Below are positions 28,123 through 36,449 of a stretch of 64,000 nucleotides of DNA, in pieces. The notes beneath the pieces are model-generated. The model saw nothing but the letters and a program-made list of their open reading frames with translations, made no database searches and was not told the DNA's origin. Position 1 is the first letter of the stretch. Each line of letters starts with the position of its first letter. The DNA comes from Acetobacteraceae bacterium (lineage in GTDB: Bacteria > Pseudomonadota > Alphaproteobacteria > Acetobacterales > Acetobacteraceae): positions 1-64,000 of the forward strand of contig CANJLW010000015.1 in the NCBI GenBank assembly GCA_947475245.1, read 5' to 3'. A program made the position numbers and the translations under genes.

Positions 28123-29163
28123 CTAGCCTCCGAACGTATCGCGCCATTGCTCTACCACTTCGGGCAGACCCCGGGCGATTTCCGCGCTGCTGAGTGTCAG
28201 CGCCTTGAAGTCGGTCAATCTGCGGGCGCCCGGCAGGATGGGGGCGTCGGCGCGCACCGGTTCCATGTGCCAGGCGACGCAGGTTTCGCCGTAATCGGCG
28301 CTGAGCAGCCATTCCATGAACAGGCGCGCGGCGTTGGGATGCGGGGCAGCGGCCAGCACGGCGGATGGGCCGACGCACAGCACGGCGCCGTCCTCGGGGT
28401 AAAGCAAGCCGAGCGGGTTTCCCTTGCCGGCGGCCTGAAGCGCGGTGCTGGTGGGGCCGGTGCCGATCAGACACTCCCCGGCGGTGATGACCTGGATCGG
28501 GTCGTTGCCGGATCGGCCGACGCGCGGCTTGTTGGCCGCGAGTTTTTCAAAGAATTGCCAGCCGTAGACCTTCCGCATACCGAGCACCCATTGGGCAAAA
28601 TAGGCGCTGAAGCCTGGGTGCCCGGTGGCGATGCGGCCTTTCCAGCGCGGGTCGATCAGATCGGTGTTTTGTTTTGGCCAGTCCTCTCGGCGCAGCAAGG
28701 TCGTGTGGTAGACCATCGCCTGGATCGAGGCTGTGGTGGGATAGAAATACCCGGCCTCTCCCTGGCCTTCGAACGCGGGCAGCAGCGCGCCGACGCTTTC
28801 GACATCGTACCGCGCCAGCGCGTTGCGCGCCTTCAGGGCGGAGTATTGGGTGATGTCGGTGGAACTGTAGACGTCGCAATGCGGTGTGTTGTTCTTCAGT
28901 TCTTGCGTCAGACGCGAATAGGCCACTTGTCCGGTGGTGCGGATGGCGTTGACCGCGATGCCGGGGTAGCGCTGGGCAAAGCGCTTGCCCATGGCTTCGG
29001 CGGCTTCGCCGGTCATTTGGCTGACGTACCAGGTGACCTCGCCTTCTTTTTTCGCGGCTTCGTGCAATTTGGACAAATCGGCGCGCGCCGAAGGCGGGGC
29101 AAACATCGAGGCGGCGATCAGGCCGAGTCCGGCCGTCGTTGTGCGGCGGCTGATGGTTTTCAT
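28123..29163 (-). CDS. ABC solute-binding protein, array copy 5 (promoter-proximal)
   Basis: 346 residues, signal ISRRTTTAGLGLIAASMFAPPSARA. First gene of the operon. Landmarks TPHCDVYSSTDITQYSALKARNALARY, SAYFAQWVLGMRKVYGW, LYPEDGAVLCVGPSAVLAA and tail EQWRDTFGG. ATG 29163 has GGGAG 7 bases upstream; the frame stays open further but would run through the promoter region of the divergent small-protein gene. Confidence 0.9.
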   Translation of the reverse strand: MKTISRRTTTAGLGLIAASMFAPPSARADLSKLHEAAKKEGEVTWYVSQMTGEAAEAMGKRFAQRYPGIAVNAIRTTGQVAYSRLTQELKNNTPHCDVYSSTDITQYSALKARNALARYDVESVGALLPAFEGQGEAGYFYPTTASIQAMVYHTTLLRREDWPKQNTDLIDPRWKGRIATGHPGFSAYFAQWVLGMRKVYGWQFFEKLAANKPRVGRSGNDPIQVITAGECLIGTGPTSTALQAAGKGNPLGLLYPEDGAVLCVGPSAVLAAAPHPNAARLFMEWLLSADYGETCVAWHMEPVRADAPILPGARRLTDFKALTLSSAEIARGLPEVVEQWRDTFGG

Positions 29164-29233
29164 GGTTACGCTCCCTTGATGGGAGGTTACGGCGGAGCTT
29201 ACGGAGGGGCAATCGTCGGATTGCGGTATTTTA

Positions 29234-29247
29234 ATGCGATATAGCAT
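29234..29247. promoter_or_regulatory. Inverted repeat ATGC-N6-GCAT, unit 1
   Basis: ATGCGATATAGCAT, about 110 bases before the small-protein start. Unit 2 has ATAC-N6-GTAT at the same place, so a change in one arm is matched in the other. Could be an operator or overlap the -10 (TATAGC). Confidence 0.45.
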
Positions 29248-29313
29248 CGTTGCCCAGATTTCGCCGTAAGCTGGGCAAGGGCCCGCCGCAATCGGGGGGC
29301 TTAATCCTTCTCA

Positions 29314-29340
29314 GCCGGGAACAACCAACCACCTCCCGGC
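29314..29340 (+). promoter_or_regulatory. Leader hairpin before the ribosome-binding site, unit 1
   Basis: GCCGGGA (29314-29320) pairs with TCCCGGC (29334-29340), ending 2 bases before the GGAAAAGGAAAA ribosome-binding stretch. The same GCCGGG/CCCGGC pairing is kept in units 2 (29867-29872/29890-29895) and 3 (30420-30425/30442-30447). Confidence 0.45.
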
Positions 29341-29357
29341 GGAAAAGGAAAACTCCC

Positions 29358-29633
29358 ATGAACCGCTTTCTGACGCTTGCTTCCACCGGGTTGTTCGCCG
29401 CTGGGCTCGCGGTTCTTCCGGTCGCCGCCTTTGCCCAGGGTGGCACCTCCACCGACGCGAAGCCGGTTGTTTCGGCGCCCGCCGCGAAGGCGACGACGAT
29501 GACCGACAGCAAGGCACCCGCGGGCGGCACCGTGGCGAAAGACGCCAAGGCCCCCGTGAAGACCGAAGCCGGCAAGGTCAGCGCGACGACGCCGACCCAC
29601 CCGGCGCCGGTGAAGTCCGGCAACGGCGCGTAA
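29358..29633 (+). CDS. Small secreted Ala/Lys/Thr/Pro-rich protein, copy 1
   Basis: 91 residues: signal peptide MNRFLTLASTGLFAAGLAV... with cleavage expected after AFA, then a mature ~64-residue chain of low complexity (STDAKPVVSAPAAKATTMTD, KAPAGGTVAKDAKAPVKTEA, HPAPVKSGNGA), basic and probably disordered. No cysteine. GGAAAAGGAAAA precedes the ATG. I know no function; similar short secreted proteins may exist in Acetobacteraceae. Followed by a strong terminator, so it is monocistronic. Confidence 0.8.
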   Translation: MNRFLTLASTGLFAAGLAVLPVAAFAQGGTSTDAKPVVSAPAAKATTMTDSKAPAGGTVAKDAKAPVKTEAGKVSATTPTHPAPVKSGNGA

Positions 29634-29701
29634 GCCTCGCCGCAGACCAGGACGTTCGTCGCGGCGCGGTCTCCTCCCCCACCGTCGCGGCGAACAGCCG
29701 G

Positions 29702-29749
29702 AACAGGGCCTGCCTCGCATTATGCGGGCAGGCCCTGTTCTTTTTTTTG
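29702..29749 (+). terminator. Intrinsic terminator, unit 1
   Basis: Stem AACAGGGCCTGCC / GGCAGGCCCTGTT (29702-29714 with 29727-29739), extended inside by CGCAT/ATGCG, then C and a run of eight to nine T. Confidence 0.92.
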
Positions 29750-29786
29750 TGTTTGAAATTGTGATGTTGTGGATTGCATTATTTTA

Positions 29787-29800
29787 ATACGAAATAGTAT
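29787..29800. promoter_or_regulatory. Inverted repeat ATAC-N6-GTAT, unit 2
   Basis: ATACGAAATAGTAT, the counterpart of ATGCGATATAGCAT in unit 1, with compensating changes in both arms. About 110 bases before the start codon. Confidence 0.45.
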
Positions 29801-29911
29801 CGGTGCCACGATTTCGCCTTGCCGACAGCGAAACGTCGCCGCAATCGGGATGCTTAATCCTTCTCAGCCGGGAGCAACCGAACATCCTCCCCGGCGGAAA
29901 GGAAAACTCCC

Positions 29912-30187
29912 ATGAACCGCTTCCTGACGATTGCTTCCACGGGTCTTTTCGCCACCGGCCTCGCGATCCTGCCGATCAGCGCCTTTGCCCAGGGTGGTGC
30001 GTCCACCGACGCGAAGCCGGCCGTTACCGCGCCCGCCGCGAAGTCCGCGACGATGACCGACAGCAAGGCCCCGGCCGGCGGCACGGTGGCGAAAGACGCC
30101 AAGGCTCCCGCGAAGACCGAAGCCGGCAAGGTCAGCGCGACGACCCCGACCCATCCGGCCCCGGTGAAGTCCGGCAACGGCGCGTAA
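29912..30187 (+). CDS. Small secreted Ala/Lys/Thr/Pro-rich protein, copy 2
   Basis: 91 residues, signal MNRFLTIASTGLFATGLAIL with cleavage after AFA, then GGASTDAKPAVTAPAAKSAT and the same tail HPAPVKSGNGA. Compared with copy 3 I count about 12 silent and only 3 amino-acid-changing codons (Ala/Thr, Ala/Val, Val/Ile), which argues that the protein is expressed and under purifying selection. AAAGGAAAA precedes the ATG. Confidence 0.82.
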   Translation: MNRFLTIASTGLFATGLAILPISAFAQGGASTDAKPAVTAPAAKSATMTDSKAPAGGTVAKDAKAPAKTEAGKVSATTPTHPAPVKSGNGA

Positions 30188-30256
30188 GCCTCGCCGCCGA
30201 CCAGGACGTTCGTCGCGGCGCGGTCTCCTCCCCCAACCGTCGCGGCGAACAGCCGG

Positions 30257-30301
30257 AACAGGGCCTGCCTCGCATTATGCGGGCAGGCCCTGTTCTTTTT
30301 T
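30257..30301 (+). terminator. Intrinsic terminator, unit 2
   Basis: Same stem as in unit 1 (30257-30269 with 30282-30294), followed by C and six T. Absent after unit 3. Confidence 0.92.
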
Positions 30302-30339
30302 GTGTTTGAAATTTTGCTGTTTATGGTTAAGGAGTTTTA

Positions 30340-30353
30340 ATACGAAATAGCAT
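30340..30353. promoter_or_regulatory. Inverted-repeat counterpart, unit 3 (one arm changed)
   Basis: ATACGAAATAGCAT: left arm as in unit 2, right arm as in unit 1, so the symmetry is imperfect. Compare with the two symmetric copies. Confidence 0.4.
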
Positions 30354-30463
30354 TGTTGCCACGATTTCGCCTTGCCGACATCGAAACGTCGCCGCAATCC
30401 GGGTGCTTAATCCTTCTCAGCCGGGAGCAACCGAACACCTCCCCGGCGGAAAGGAAAACTCCC

Positions 30464-30739
30464 ATGAACCGCTTCCTGACGATTGCTTCCACGGGTCTTT
30501 TCGCCACCGGCCTCGCGATCCTGCCGATCAGCGCTTTTGCCCAAGGCGGCACCTCCACCGACGCGAAGCCGGTCGTTACCGCGCCCGCCGCAAAGTCCGC
30601 GACGATGACCGACAGCAAGGCCCCGGCTGGCGGCACCGTGGCGAAAGACGCCAAGGCCCCCGCGAAGACCGAAGCTGGCAAGATCAGCGCGACGACCCCG
30701 ACCCACCCCGCACCGGTGAAGTCCGGCAACGGCGCCTGA
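30464..30739 (+). CDS. Small secreted Ala/Lys/Thr/Pro-rich protein, copy 3
   Basis: 91 residues, signal as in copy 2, mature part GGTSTDAKPVVTAPAAKSAT... ending HPAPVKSGNGA with a TGA stop (TAA in copies 1 and 2). No own terminator: transcription would run into the opposite strand of the MFS gene. Function unknown. Confidence 0.82.
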   Translation: MNRFLTIASTGLFATGLAILPISAFAQGGTSTDAKPVVTAPAAKSATMTDSKAPAGGTVAKDAKAPAKTEAGKISATTPTHPAPVKSGNGA

Positions 30740-30749
30740 TCTCGCCCGC

Positions 30750-32054
30750 TTAACCGCCTGCGCCGGGCAGACGATGCATCTGCCCGGCGACGACGCGTAC
30801 ATGCCGCGGCGCGGCACGCCAGACCGCCGCGGCCGAGACCGCGCTGACGCCGATCCCCAGCCAAAACGCCGCGACGTAGTTACCGGTCGCGTCATGCAGC
30901 ACGCCGCTGACCCAAGGCCCCGCCGCGCCGCCGGCCAGCGCCGCCAGCATCACGCTGCCGAAGATCACGCCGAAATGCGGCCCCTGAAAGATCTCCGCGA
31001 CGATCGCGCCCATGACCGATGTCAGCCCATAGCCCAGCACGCCCTGCGCCAGAACCATCGCGCAGAGCAGCGGCAAAAGCGGCAGATGCGCCAACACCAG
31101 CAGCGCGGCGAAGCAAATCGCAAAGCCCAGGCAGGCGATGGCCCAGACGATCTCTCGCCCGACGCGGTCCGACATATGCCCGAGGACGATCTGACCGGGT
31201 ATTCCCGCCAGGCTGACGAAGCCCAAGGCCCAGGCGGACAGCGTCGGGTCGAAGCCGATCTCGATCAGATAGCGGGTTTGGTGCACCTGCACGGCGTACC
31301 AGATATAAAGCCCCCCGAAAAACCCAAGCGCGAGCCACCAGAAGCGGGCGGTGCGCAGGGCAAGCGGCAATGTCCATGCGATGGCCGCCCAGGCGGGATC
31401 AACGATGTTTGACGGAGGGGGAACAGAGCCTTGCGGCGGCTCCGGATCGCCGTCCGGCAGCAGCCCCATATCCTGCGGCCGTTTGTGCAACAGCAGATTG
31501 ATCGGCGCGAGCACGACCAGCAGCACGATGCCGAGGGTGAGACTGCCGGCGCGCCAGCCGGCCCCTTCGATCATTGCCTGCAGCCACGGCATCATGACGG
31601 TGGACCCGACGCCCACGCCGGAAAACGCGATGCCCATCGCCAGTCCGCGCCGGCGGGCAAACCAGTTCGGCAGGAACAGCGATTGGCCGGAATAGCCCAG
31701 GCAGACACTGCCGCCGCCGACCAGAACGCCGATGGTCAGATATAAATGCCAGGGTTGGCTGGTCAGCGGCGCCAGCAACAGACCGCCGCCCATCAGCAGG
31801 ACGCCCAGTTCCATGACGGCGCGCGGCCCCGCGCGGTCCATCAACCGTCCGATCAGCGGGCTCATACAGGCCGAGATCAGGAAGCCGAAGGAAAATGCCC
31901 CCGCGGTGACGCCGCGGCCCCAGCCGAATTCGTCGAGGATGGGTGGGAACAGCAGAGAGAACGCGGTGCGCGCGTTCACTCCGATGCCCATGGTGACGAA
32001 GGTGACGGCGACGATGACCCAGCCGAAATACAATCGCGATCTCATGCCGAACAT
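30750..32054 (-). CDS. MFS transporter, OFA/monocarboxylate-like
   Basis: 434 residues, about 12 hydrophobic segments. The first loop GRLMDRAGPRAVM and the cytoplasmic HMSDRVGREIVW are the MFS loop motifs between segments 2-3 and 8-9. The start (FGWVIVAVTFVTMGIGVNAR) resembles oxalate/formate or monocarboxylate carriers, so an organic-acid substrate is likely but inferred. Starts at 32054 or at the in-frame ATG 32045; no clear choice. Convergent with repeat unit 3, and downstream of another MFS gene by 16 bases. Confidence 0.85.
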   Translation of the reverse strand: MFGMRSRLYFGWVIVAVTFVTMGIGVNARTAFSLLFPPILDEFGWGRGVTAGAFSFGFLISACMSPLIGRLMDRAGPRAVMELGVLLMGGGLLLAPLTSQPWHLYLTIGVLVGGGSVCLGYSGQSLFLPNWFARRRGLAMGIAFSGVGVGSTVMMPWLQAMIEGAGWRAGSLTLGIVLLVVLAPINLLLHKRPQDMGLLPDGDPEPPQGSVPPPSNIVDPAWAAIAWTLPLALRTARFWWLALGFFGGLYIWYAVQVHQTRYLIEIGFDPTLSAWALGFVSLAGIPGQIVLGHMSDRVGREIVWAIACLGFAICFAALLVLAHLPLLPLLCAMVLAQGVLGYGLTSVMGAIVAEIFQGPHFGVIFGSVMLAALAGGAAGPWVSGVLHDATGNYVAAFWLGIGVSAVSAAAVWRAAPRHVRVVAGQMHRLPGAGG

Positions 32055-32070
32055 CGTCCGCCTGTTTGGA

Positions 32071-33462
32071 TCAGATCGCGATCTCGTCGAGTTCCTTTCC
32101 CGCGTGTTCGGGGCTGTAGAACCAGATGATCGCGGCCTGGATGACCATGATGACCGGGATCAGGAAGAATGCGGCCTGGAAGGAGCCGGTCGCTTCCCGC
32201 AGGTACACCGAGACGAACGGCCAGAGCACGTAGCCGCAGAACATGCCGACCGTCCAGGAAAAGCCGTTGCCCACGCCCCGGATCCGCGTCGGGTACATTT
32301 CCGACGTATAGGTGGTGATTGGTCCCCAGACGCCGAGGAAACCCCAGCCCCAGGCGATGCCCAGAACAAAGAGTGTCGTCTTGTCGGTGGCGAAGATCCA
32401 GATGGTCATGCAGACCGTCGCCTGGGCGAGCATGAACAGGAAGCCGAGGCGACGGCCGAGCTTGTCGATGAACCAACCGGCGAAGCAGATGCCGGTGACG
32501 CCGACCAGACCCCACCAGATATAGAAGTTGCCGTATTCGGCCGGGGTGAAGCCGTGCTGTTCCTTCAGGAACAGGGGCATCCAGAGTCCCACCGTGCTGA
32601 ACGCGATGACCGAGGTCGCGGCGACGAAGGTGGACAGCAGGGTGTTCTTGAGCAGGTCAGGCAGGAACAACTGGCGAATGCCGACCTTGCCGGCCTTGCT
32701 CATCCACTCCCGATCGTCCTCCGCCACGACCTGACCGCGCGCGATGCGTTCCTTGATGCGGTTCCGCCGATCCTGCAACCGCACCCAGTACGGCGATTCC
32801 GGGCACATGAAGCGAACATAGATGCCGATCAACGCGATGACCGCCGGCGGCAGAAAGGCGGCGCGCCAGCCGAACTCCGACACGATATAGGCGGCGATGC
32901 CGCCGGCGAGGGCGGCGCCGACTCCCCACGCGGAGCGATCGGCGCTGATGACGAGGCCGCGATATTTGGCGGGCCAGGTTTCGGCGACGAGCATGCTGCC
33001 GATGGCCCATTCGCCGTTCAGCGAGAAGCGGACCAGCCCATAGGCGAAGACGTAGAACCAGAAGCTGTCGGACAGCGCGACCAGCGGCATGCAGAGCGAG
33101 AACATGGCGATGTTGATCGCCAGTAGATTGCGCCTGCCGTACTTGTCGGCGAGCCATGGCCAGAAGTAGAGGCCGACCAGGCCGATCAGCATCGCGATCT
33201 GCACGCCGGAGCGATAGCTGGGCAGATCGACGCCGAATTCCTTGATCACCTGCGGCGCGACAACAGCGAAAATAACGCCGTCCATGCCGTCGAAGCCCCA
33301 GCCGAGACCGTTGGCGGTCGCGATATGCCAATGGGTCGGCGTGACCTTGGTGTTGTCGGCGGCGGCTCGAAACGTCGCCGATTGCATGTATTTTTGTTCA
33401 AGCGGTCCCATCTCCGCCGTTCCGGCGGTGGGCGGACTCGTGCCCATGCTGACTGAAGTCAT
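32071..33462 (-). CDS. MFS transporter, sialate/aromatic-acid:H+ symporter-like
   Basis: 463 residues with about 12 hydrophobic segments. ADKYGRRNLLAIN is the loop 2-3 motif and DKLGRRLGFLF the loop 8-9 motif; NGLGWGFDGMDGVIFAVVAP in segment 1 with paired acidic residues is typical of symporters of organic acids. The frame is open upstream to 33591, but the ATG giving MTSVSMG has GGGAAGGAAA upstream and avoids a charged, improbable extension. Divergent from the second ABC operon. Confidence 0.85.
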   Translation of the reverse strand: MTSVSMGTSPPTAGTAEMGPLEQKYMQSATFRAAADNTKVTPTHWHIATANGLGWGFDGMDGVIFAVVAPQVIKEFGVDLPSYRSGVQIAMLIGLVGLYFWPWLADKYGRRNLLAINIAMFSLCMPLVALSDSFWFYVFAYGLVRFSLNGEWAIGSMLVAETWPAKYRGLVISADRSAWGVGAALAGGIAAYIVSEFGWRAAFLPPAVIALIGIYVRFMCPESPYWVRLQDRRNRIKERIARGQVVAEDDREWMSKAGKVGIRQLFLPDLLKNTLLSTFVAATSVIAFSTVGLWMPLFLKEQHGFTPAEYGNFYIWWGLVGVTGICFAGWFIDKLGRRLGFLFMLAQATVCMTIWIFATDKTTLFVLGIAWGWGFLGVWGPITTYTSEMYPTRIRGVGNGFSWTVGMFCGYVLWPFVSVYLREATGSFQAAFFLIPVIMVIQAAIIWFYSPEHAGKELDEIAI

Positions 33463-33628
33463 TGGCGTTTCCTTCCCCTTCGGCGCCGTTCCGCTTTGTG
33501 CGGTAACTTGACGCCAACGAAAGCCTAGGACCGCTTCCGCCAAAACTGCAAATGCGATTGCGGGAAAGCGTTGCAAACCATCCCGGGGCATGTGACACGA
33601 CCGCCGTTGAAAGCAGGGAGTTCACAGG

Positions 33629-35398
33629 GTGAACGCACAGGCGAGCAGCCATGCGATCGGAGCGATGAAGACCACCGCGAGACAAGAGCGCGCCTGGATG
33701 CCATGGACATGGTCCGGCATGCTGCTGATCGTGCTTGCCTTTTTGGTGCTTTACCCAACGGCGATGCTGCTGATCGGCGCGCTGACCACCACCAACCCGG
33801 TGGTGGAAGGCTATAAGCTCTCCGATCTGTCCATCGGCAACTTCCTGACCGTCGCCGCCAATCAGAACGTCGCCTATGCGCTGATGAATTCGATGATCGC
33901 CTGCGGCGGCGGAACCGTGGTCGCGCTGGTGATCGGCCTGTCCTTCGCCTGGGTCGTCGTGCGCACCAACACGCCGTGCAAGGGGCTGATCGCCAGCGCC
34001 GGCATGCTGCCGCTGTTCGTCCCGCCCTTGGTCGCCGGTGTGGCCTGGGCCATTCTGGGCTCACCCAAGACCGGCCTGATCAACCTCGTGCTGGCAAAGC
34101 TGGGCATCGATTTCCGCTTCGATCTCTACAGCATGTCCGGGATGATCTTCGTCTTTGGCATCTACTATGCGCCCTACGTCTACATGTTCACCGCCGCGGC
34201 GCTGCGGAACATGGACCCGTCGCTGGAAGAAGCGGCCGAGATTTCCGGTGCAAGCGCCGCGCGCACCATGGCGACGGTGACGTTCCCGCTGATCCTGCCG
34301 GCGATCATCTCCTCCATGCTGCTCTCATTCGTCGTGATGCTCGGGATTTACGGCATTCCGGCGGTGCTGGGCGCGCCTGCCAATATCCCGGTCCTGACGA
34401 CCTATATCTTCGCGCTGACGGCGTGGTCTCCGCCGCTTTACAACACCGCCGCCGCCGTGGCCGTCATCCTGATGATGGTCACCGGGCTGATGGTCTATGC
34501 GCAGCAAAAGGTGCTGACCGGGCGCAGCTTTACGACAGTGGCGGGTAAGGCCTTTCGGCCGAGGTCGTTGAACCTTGGCCCCTGGCGCTTCCTGACGCTG
34601 GGCCTCGCCATTGTGTATCTGCTGGTCGTCGTCGTGCTGCCGTCGATCGCGCTGATCATCGCGGCGTTCCGCAAGTTCCTGTTCATCCGCGACATCCCCG
34701 CCATCTTCGACATGAAGCAGTATGGCTGGCAGCACTTCATCAAGATGTTCGACAATCCGTTGACGGTGCAGTCGATGATCAACTCGATGAAGGTCGGGCT
34801 GATCACCGCGGTCGTCGGCGGCATCCTGTCCTTCGCCATCGGCTATACCATCACCCGGTCCCAGGCTCCCGCCCGTCGGACCATCGACATGATCACGACG
34901 ATCCCGGTGGCGATCCCCGGACTGGTGATCGGCGTCGCCTACCTGTGGGCCTGGATCGGCCTGCCGGGCGGGCTGTACGGCACGTTCTGGATTCTGGCGC
35001 TGGCCTTCGTCGCGCGCTTCCTGCCGGACACCGTCAAGGCGCTGTCGACGTCACTGATGCAAATCCACCGCGAACTGGAAGAAGCCGCCTGGATTTGCGG
35101 ACGCAGCCTGTTCGGCACGATCACCAGCGTGGTATTGCCGCTGGCCCGCCCCGGCGTCGTCGCCGCCATGACGCTGCTGTTCATCCTGTCCATCCGGGAA
35201 CTCGGCTCCTCGCTGTTCCTGTATTCCAGCGGCACCATGGTCATGGCAGTACAGCTTCTGGGCTACTACGAAGGCGGCAATATCGGTATCACCGCGGCGT
35301 TCAGCCTGGTGCAGATGGTGCTGCTTGCGGTGCTGATTTCCTTTACCAACTACCTATCGCGCGGCGCGGCCCAGGGCAGCGTCGGTCGTTCCGGCTAA
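33629..35398 (+). CDS. ABC transporter permease, fused two-half type
   Basis: 589-residue inner-membrane protein with about 12 hydrophobic segments and two EAA loops (EEAAEISGASAARTMATVTF near 204, EEAAWICGRSLFGTITSVVL near 483), the same architecture as the permease at 22086-23804 but from a different subfamily. GTG 33629 has GGGAG upstream; an ATG at 33665 (MKTTARQ) is also possible. First gene of a three-gene operon with a binding protein and an ATPase. Confidence 0.92.
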   Translation: MNAQASSHAIGAMKTTARQERAWMPWTWSGMLLIVLAFLVLYPTAMLLIGALTTTNPVVEGYKLSDLSIGNFLTVAANQNVAYALMNSMIACGGGTVVALVIGLSFAWVVVRTNTPCKGLIASAGMLPLFVPPLVAGVAWAILGSPKTGLINLVLAKLGIDFRFDLYSMSGMIFVFGIYYAPYVYMFTAAALRNMDPSLEEAAEISGASAARTMATVTFPLILPAIISSMLLSFVVMLGIYGIPAVLGAPANIPVLTTYIFALTAWSPPLYNTAAAVAVILMMVTGLMVYAQQKVLTGRSFTTVAGKAFRPRSLNLGPWRFLTLGLAIVYLLVVVVLPSIALIIAAFRKFLFIRDIPAIFDMKQYGWQHFIKMFDNPLTVQSMINSMKVGLITAVVGGILSFAIGYTITRSQAPARRTIDMITTIPVAIPGLVIGVAYLWAWIGLPGGLYGTFWILALAFVARFLPDTVKALSTSLMQIHRELEEAAWICGRSLFGTITSVVLPLARPGVVAAMTLLFILSIRELGSSLFLYSSGTMVMAVQLLGYYEGGNIGITAAFSLVQMVLLAVLISFTNYLSRGAAQGSVGRSG

Positions 35399-35413
35399 AC
35401 GGGAGAATTCCTC

Positions 35414-36448
35414 ATGCTTCTAACCCGCCGTCGCACGCTTGCCTCCCTCGCTTCTCTCGGCGTTCTGACCCAGTACGGGCCGGTGCGCGCCGCGAAGCCC
35501 TTCGATCCGTCTCCGTCGCTGGTCGCCGCGGCGCAGAAAGAGGGGGAGATGGTGCTCTACACCGCCGCTTTCCCGGAAGTGATGCAGGACAGCATCGCGC
35601 TGTTCAATAAGCGCTTCAAAGTCCAGGTGAAGATGGTCCGCGCGTCCGGCGGGCAGTTGATCACCCGCGTGAAGTCCGAAGCCGCGACGGGCAAGCTGGA
35701 AGCCGACGTGTTGGATCACTCCGACCGTGGTCAGACCAAGGCGATCGAGGACCTGTTCCTGGATTACGCCCCGCCGAACGCCGCCGATTACATGCCGTCG
35801 GCGCTGGTGTCGCCCAAGCTGTGGCCGACCATCACGCCGGGCTGGTCGATCGCCTGGAATGCGGAGTTGATGAAGAACCCGCCGAAGACCTGGATGGATC
35901 TGTGCAAGCCGGAATACGCCGGCGGCAAGATCGGTCAGGTCATCGGGCCGTCCGGCGGCACGACCTGGACGCGCATCATGTTCGAACGCCAGGTGTTGGG
36001 TGAAGATTACTGGACGCGGCAGGCCGCGACCAAGCCGAAGCTCTATCCGTCCGGCGCGCCGTTGTCCGACGCGGTGGTGCGCGGCGAAATCCTGATCGCG
36101 CCGCTGATCTACAACATCGTCTATCCCAAGAAGAAAGACGGCGCGCCGATCGACGCCATCTACCCGTCCGAAGGCGTGCCGATCGTGCCCTATGGCACCG
36201 GTATTCCCAAAACCGCCAAGCATCCGAACGCGGCCAGACTGTGGTTGGACTGGGCGCTGTCCGACGAAGGCCAGCTTCACTCCATTCGCGATCAAGGCAA
36301 CATGACCGCGCTGAAAAACCCGCCCATGGCCCCGCCGGGCTTCGATCCGGCGAAGGACAAGCTCTGGACGCCCAATTTCGCCCAGTTCGAATCCCTGCAC
36401 GGCCCTTGGCTGGAAGACTGGAACAAAACCTACGGATACCGGCAGTAA
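35414..36448 (+). CDS. ABC solute-binding protein of the second uptake operon
   Basis: 344 residues, signal LLTRRRTLASLASLGVLTQY (possible Tat). Class II binder: EGEMVLYTAAFPEVMQDSIA, VLDHSDRGQTKAIED, PKTWMDLCKPEYAGGKIGQV, KHPNAARLWLDWALSDEGQ. Related to the five-gene array only at the fold level: it lacks CDVF(S/T)TTDIS and the EQWRxTFG tail. Lies 15 bases after the permease and 1 base before the ATPase. Confidence 0.9.
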   Translation: MLLTRRRTLASLASLGVLTQYGPVRAAKPFDPSPSLVAAAQKEGEMVLYTAAFPEVMQDSIALFNKRFKVQVKMVRASGGQLITRVKSEAATGKLEADVLDHSDRGQTKAIEDLFLDYAPPNAADYMPSALVSPKLWPTITPGWSIAWNAELMKNPPKTWMDLCKPEYAGGKIGQVIGPSGGTTWTRIMFERQVLGEDYWTRQAATKPKLYPSGAPLSDAVVRGEILIAPLIYNIVYPKKKDGAPIDAIYPSEGVPIVPYGTGIPKTAKHPNAARLWLDWALSDEGQLHSIRDQGNMTALKNPPMAPPGFDPAKDKLWTPNFAQFESLHGPWLEDWNKTYGYRQ

Positions 36449-36449
36449 C

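Larger units (their letters stand above)
29218..29770 (+). repeat. Direct repeat unit 1 of 3 (~553 bp)
   Basis: Unit containing an upstream inverted repeat, a hairpin leader, a 91-residue secreted protein gene and an intrinsic terminator. Coding starts of the three units are 554 and 552 bases apart. Unit 1 is the most divergent. Its left end forms the intergenic region shared with the divergent binding-protein operon. Confidence 0.85.
29771..30322 (+). repeat. Direct repeat unit 2 of 3 (~552 bp)
   Basis: Second complete unit, with the same order of inverted repeat, hairpin leader, gene and terminator as unit 1. Nearly identical to unit 3 in the promoter, leader and coding parts. Confidence 0.85.
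30323..30740 (+). repeat. Direct repeat unit 3 of 3, truncated at the 3' side
   Basis: Shares the promoter-like region, leader and coding part of unit 2, but similarity ends at the stop codon, 10 bases before the stop of the convergent MFS gene; the terminator part is missing. Confidence 0.82.

Noticed and set aside
29218-30740. Possible insertion sequence or composite transposon
   Set aside because: No transposase, no terminal inverted repeats and no target duplication; the unit is a gene with its own terminator.
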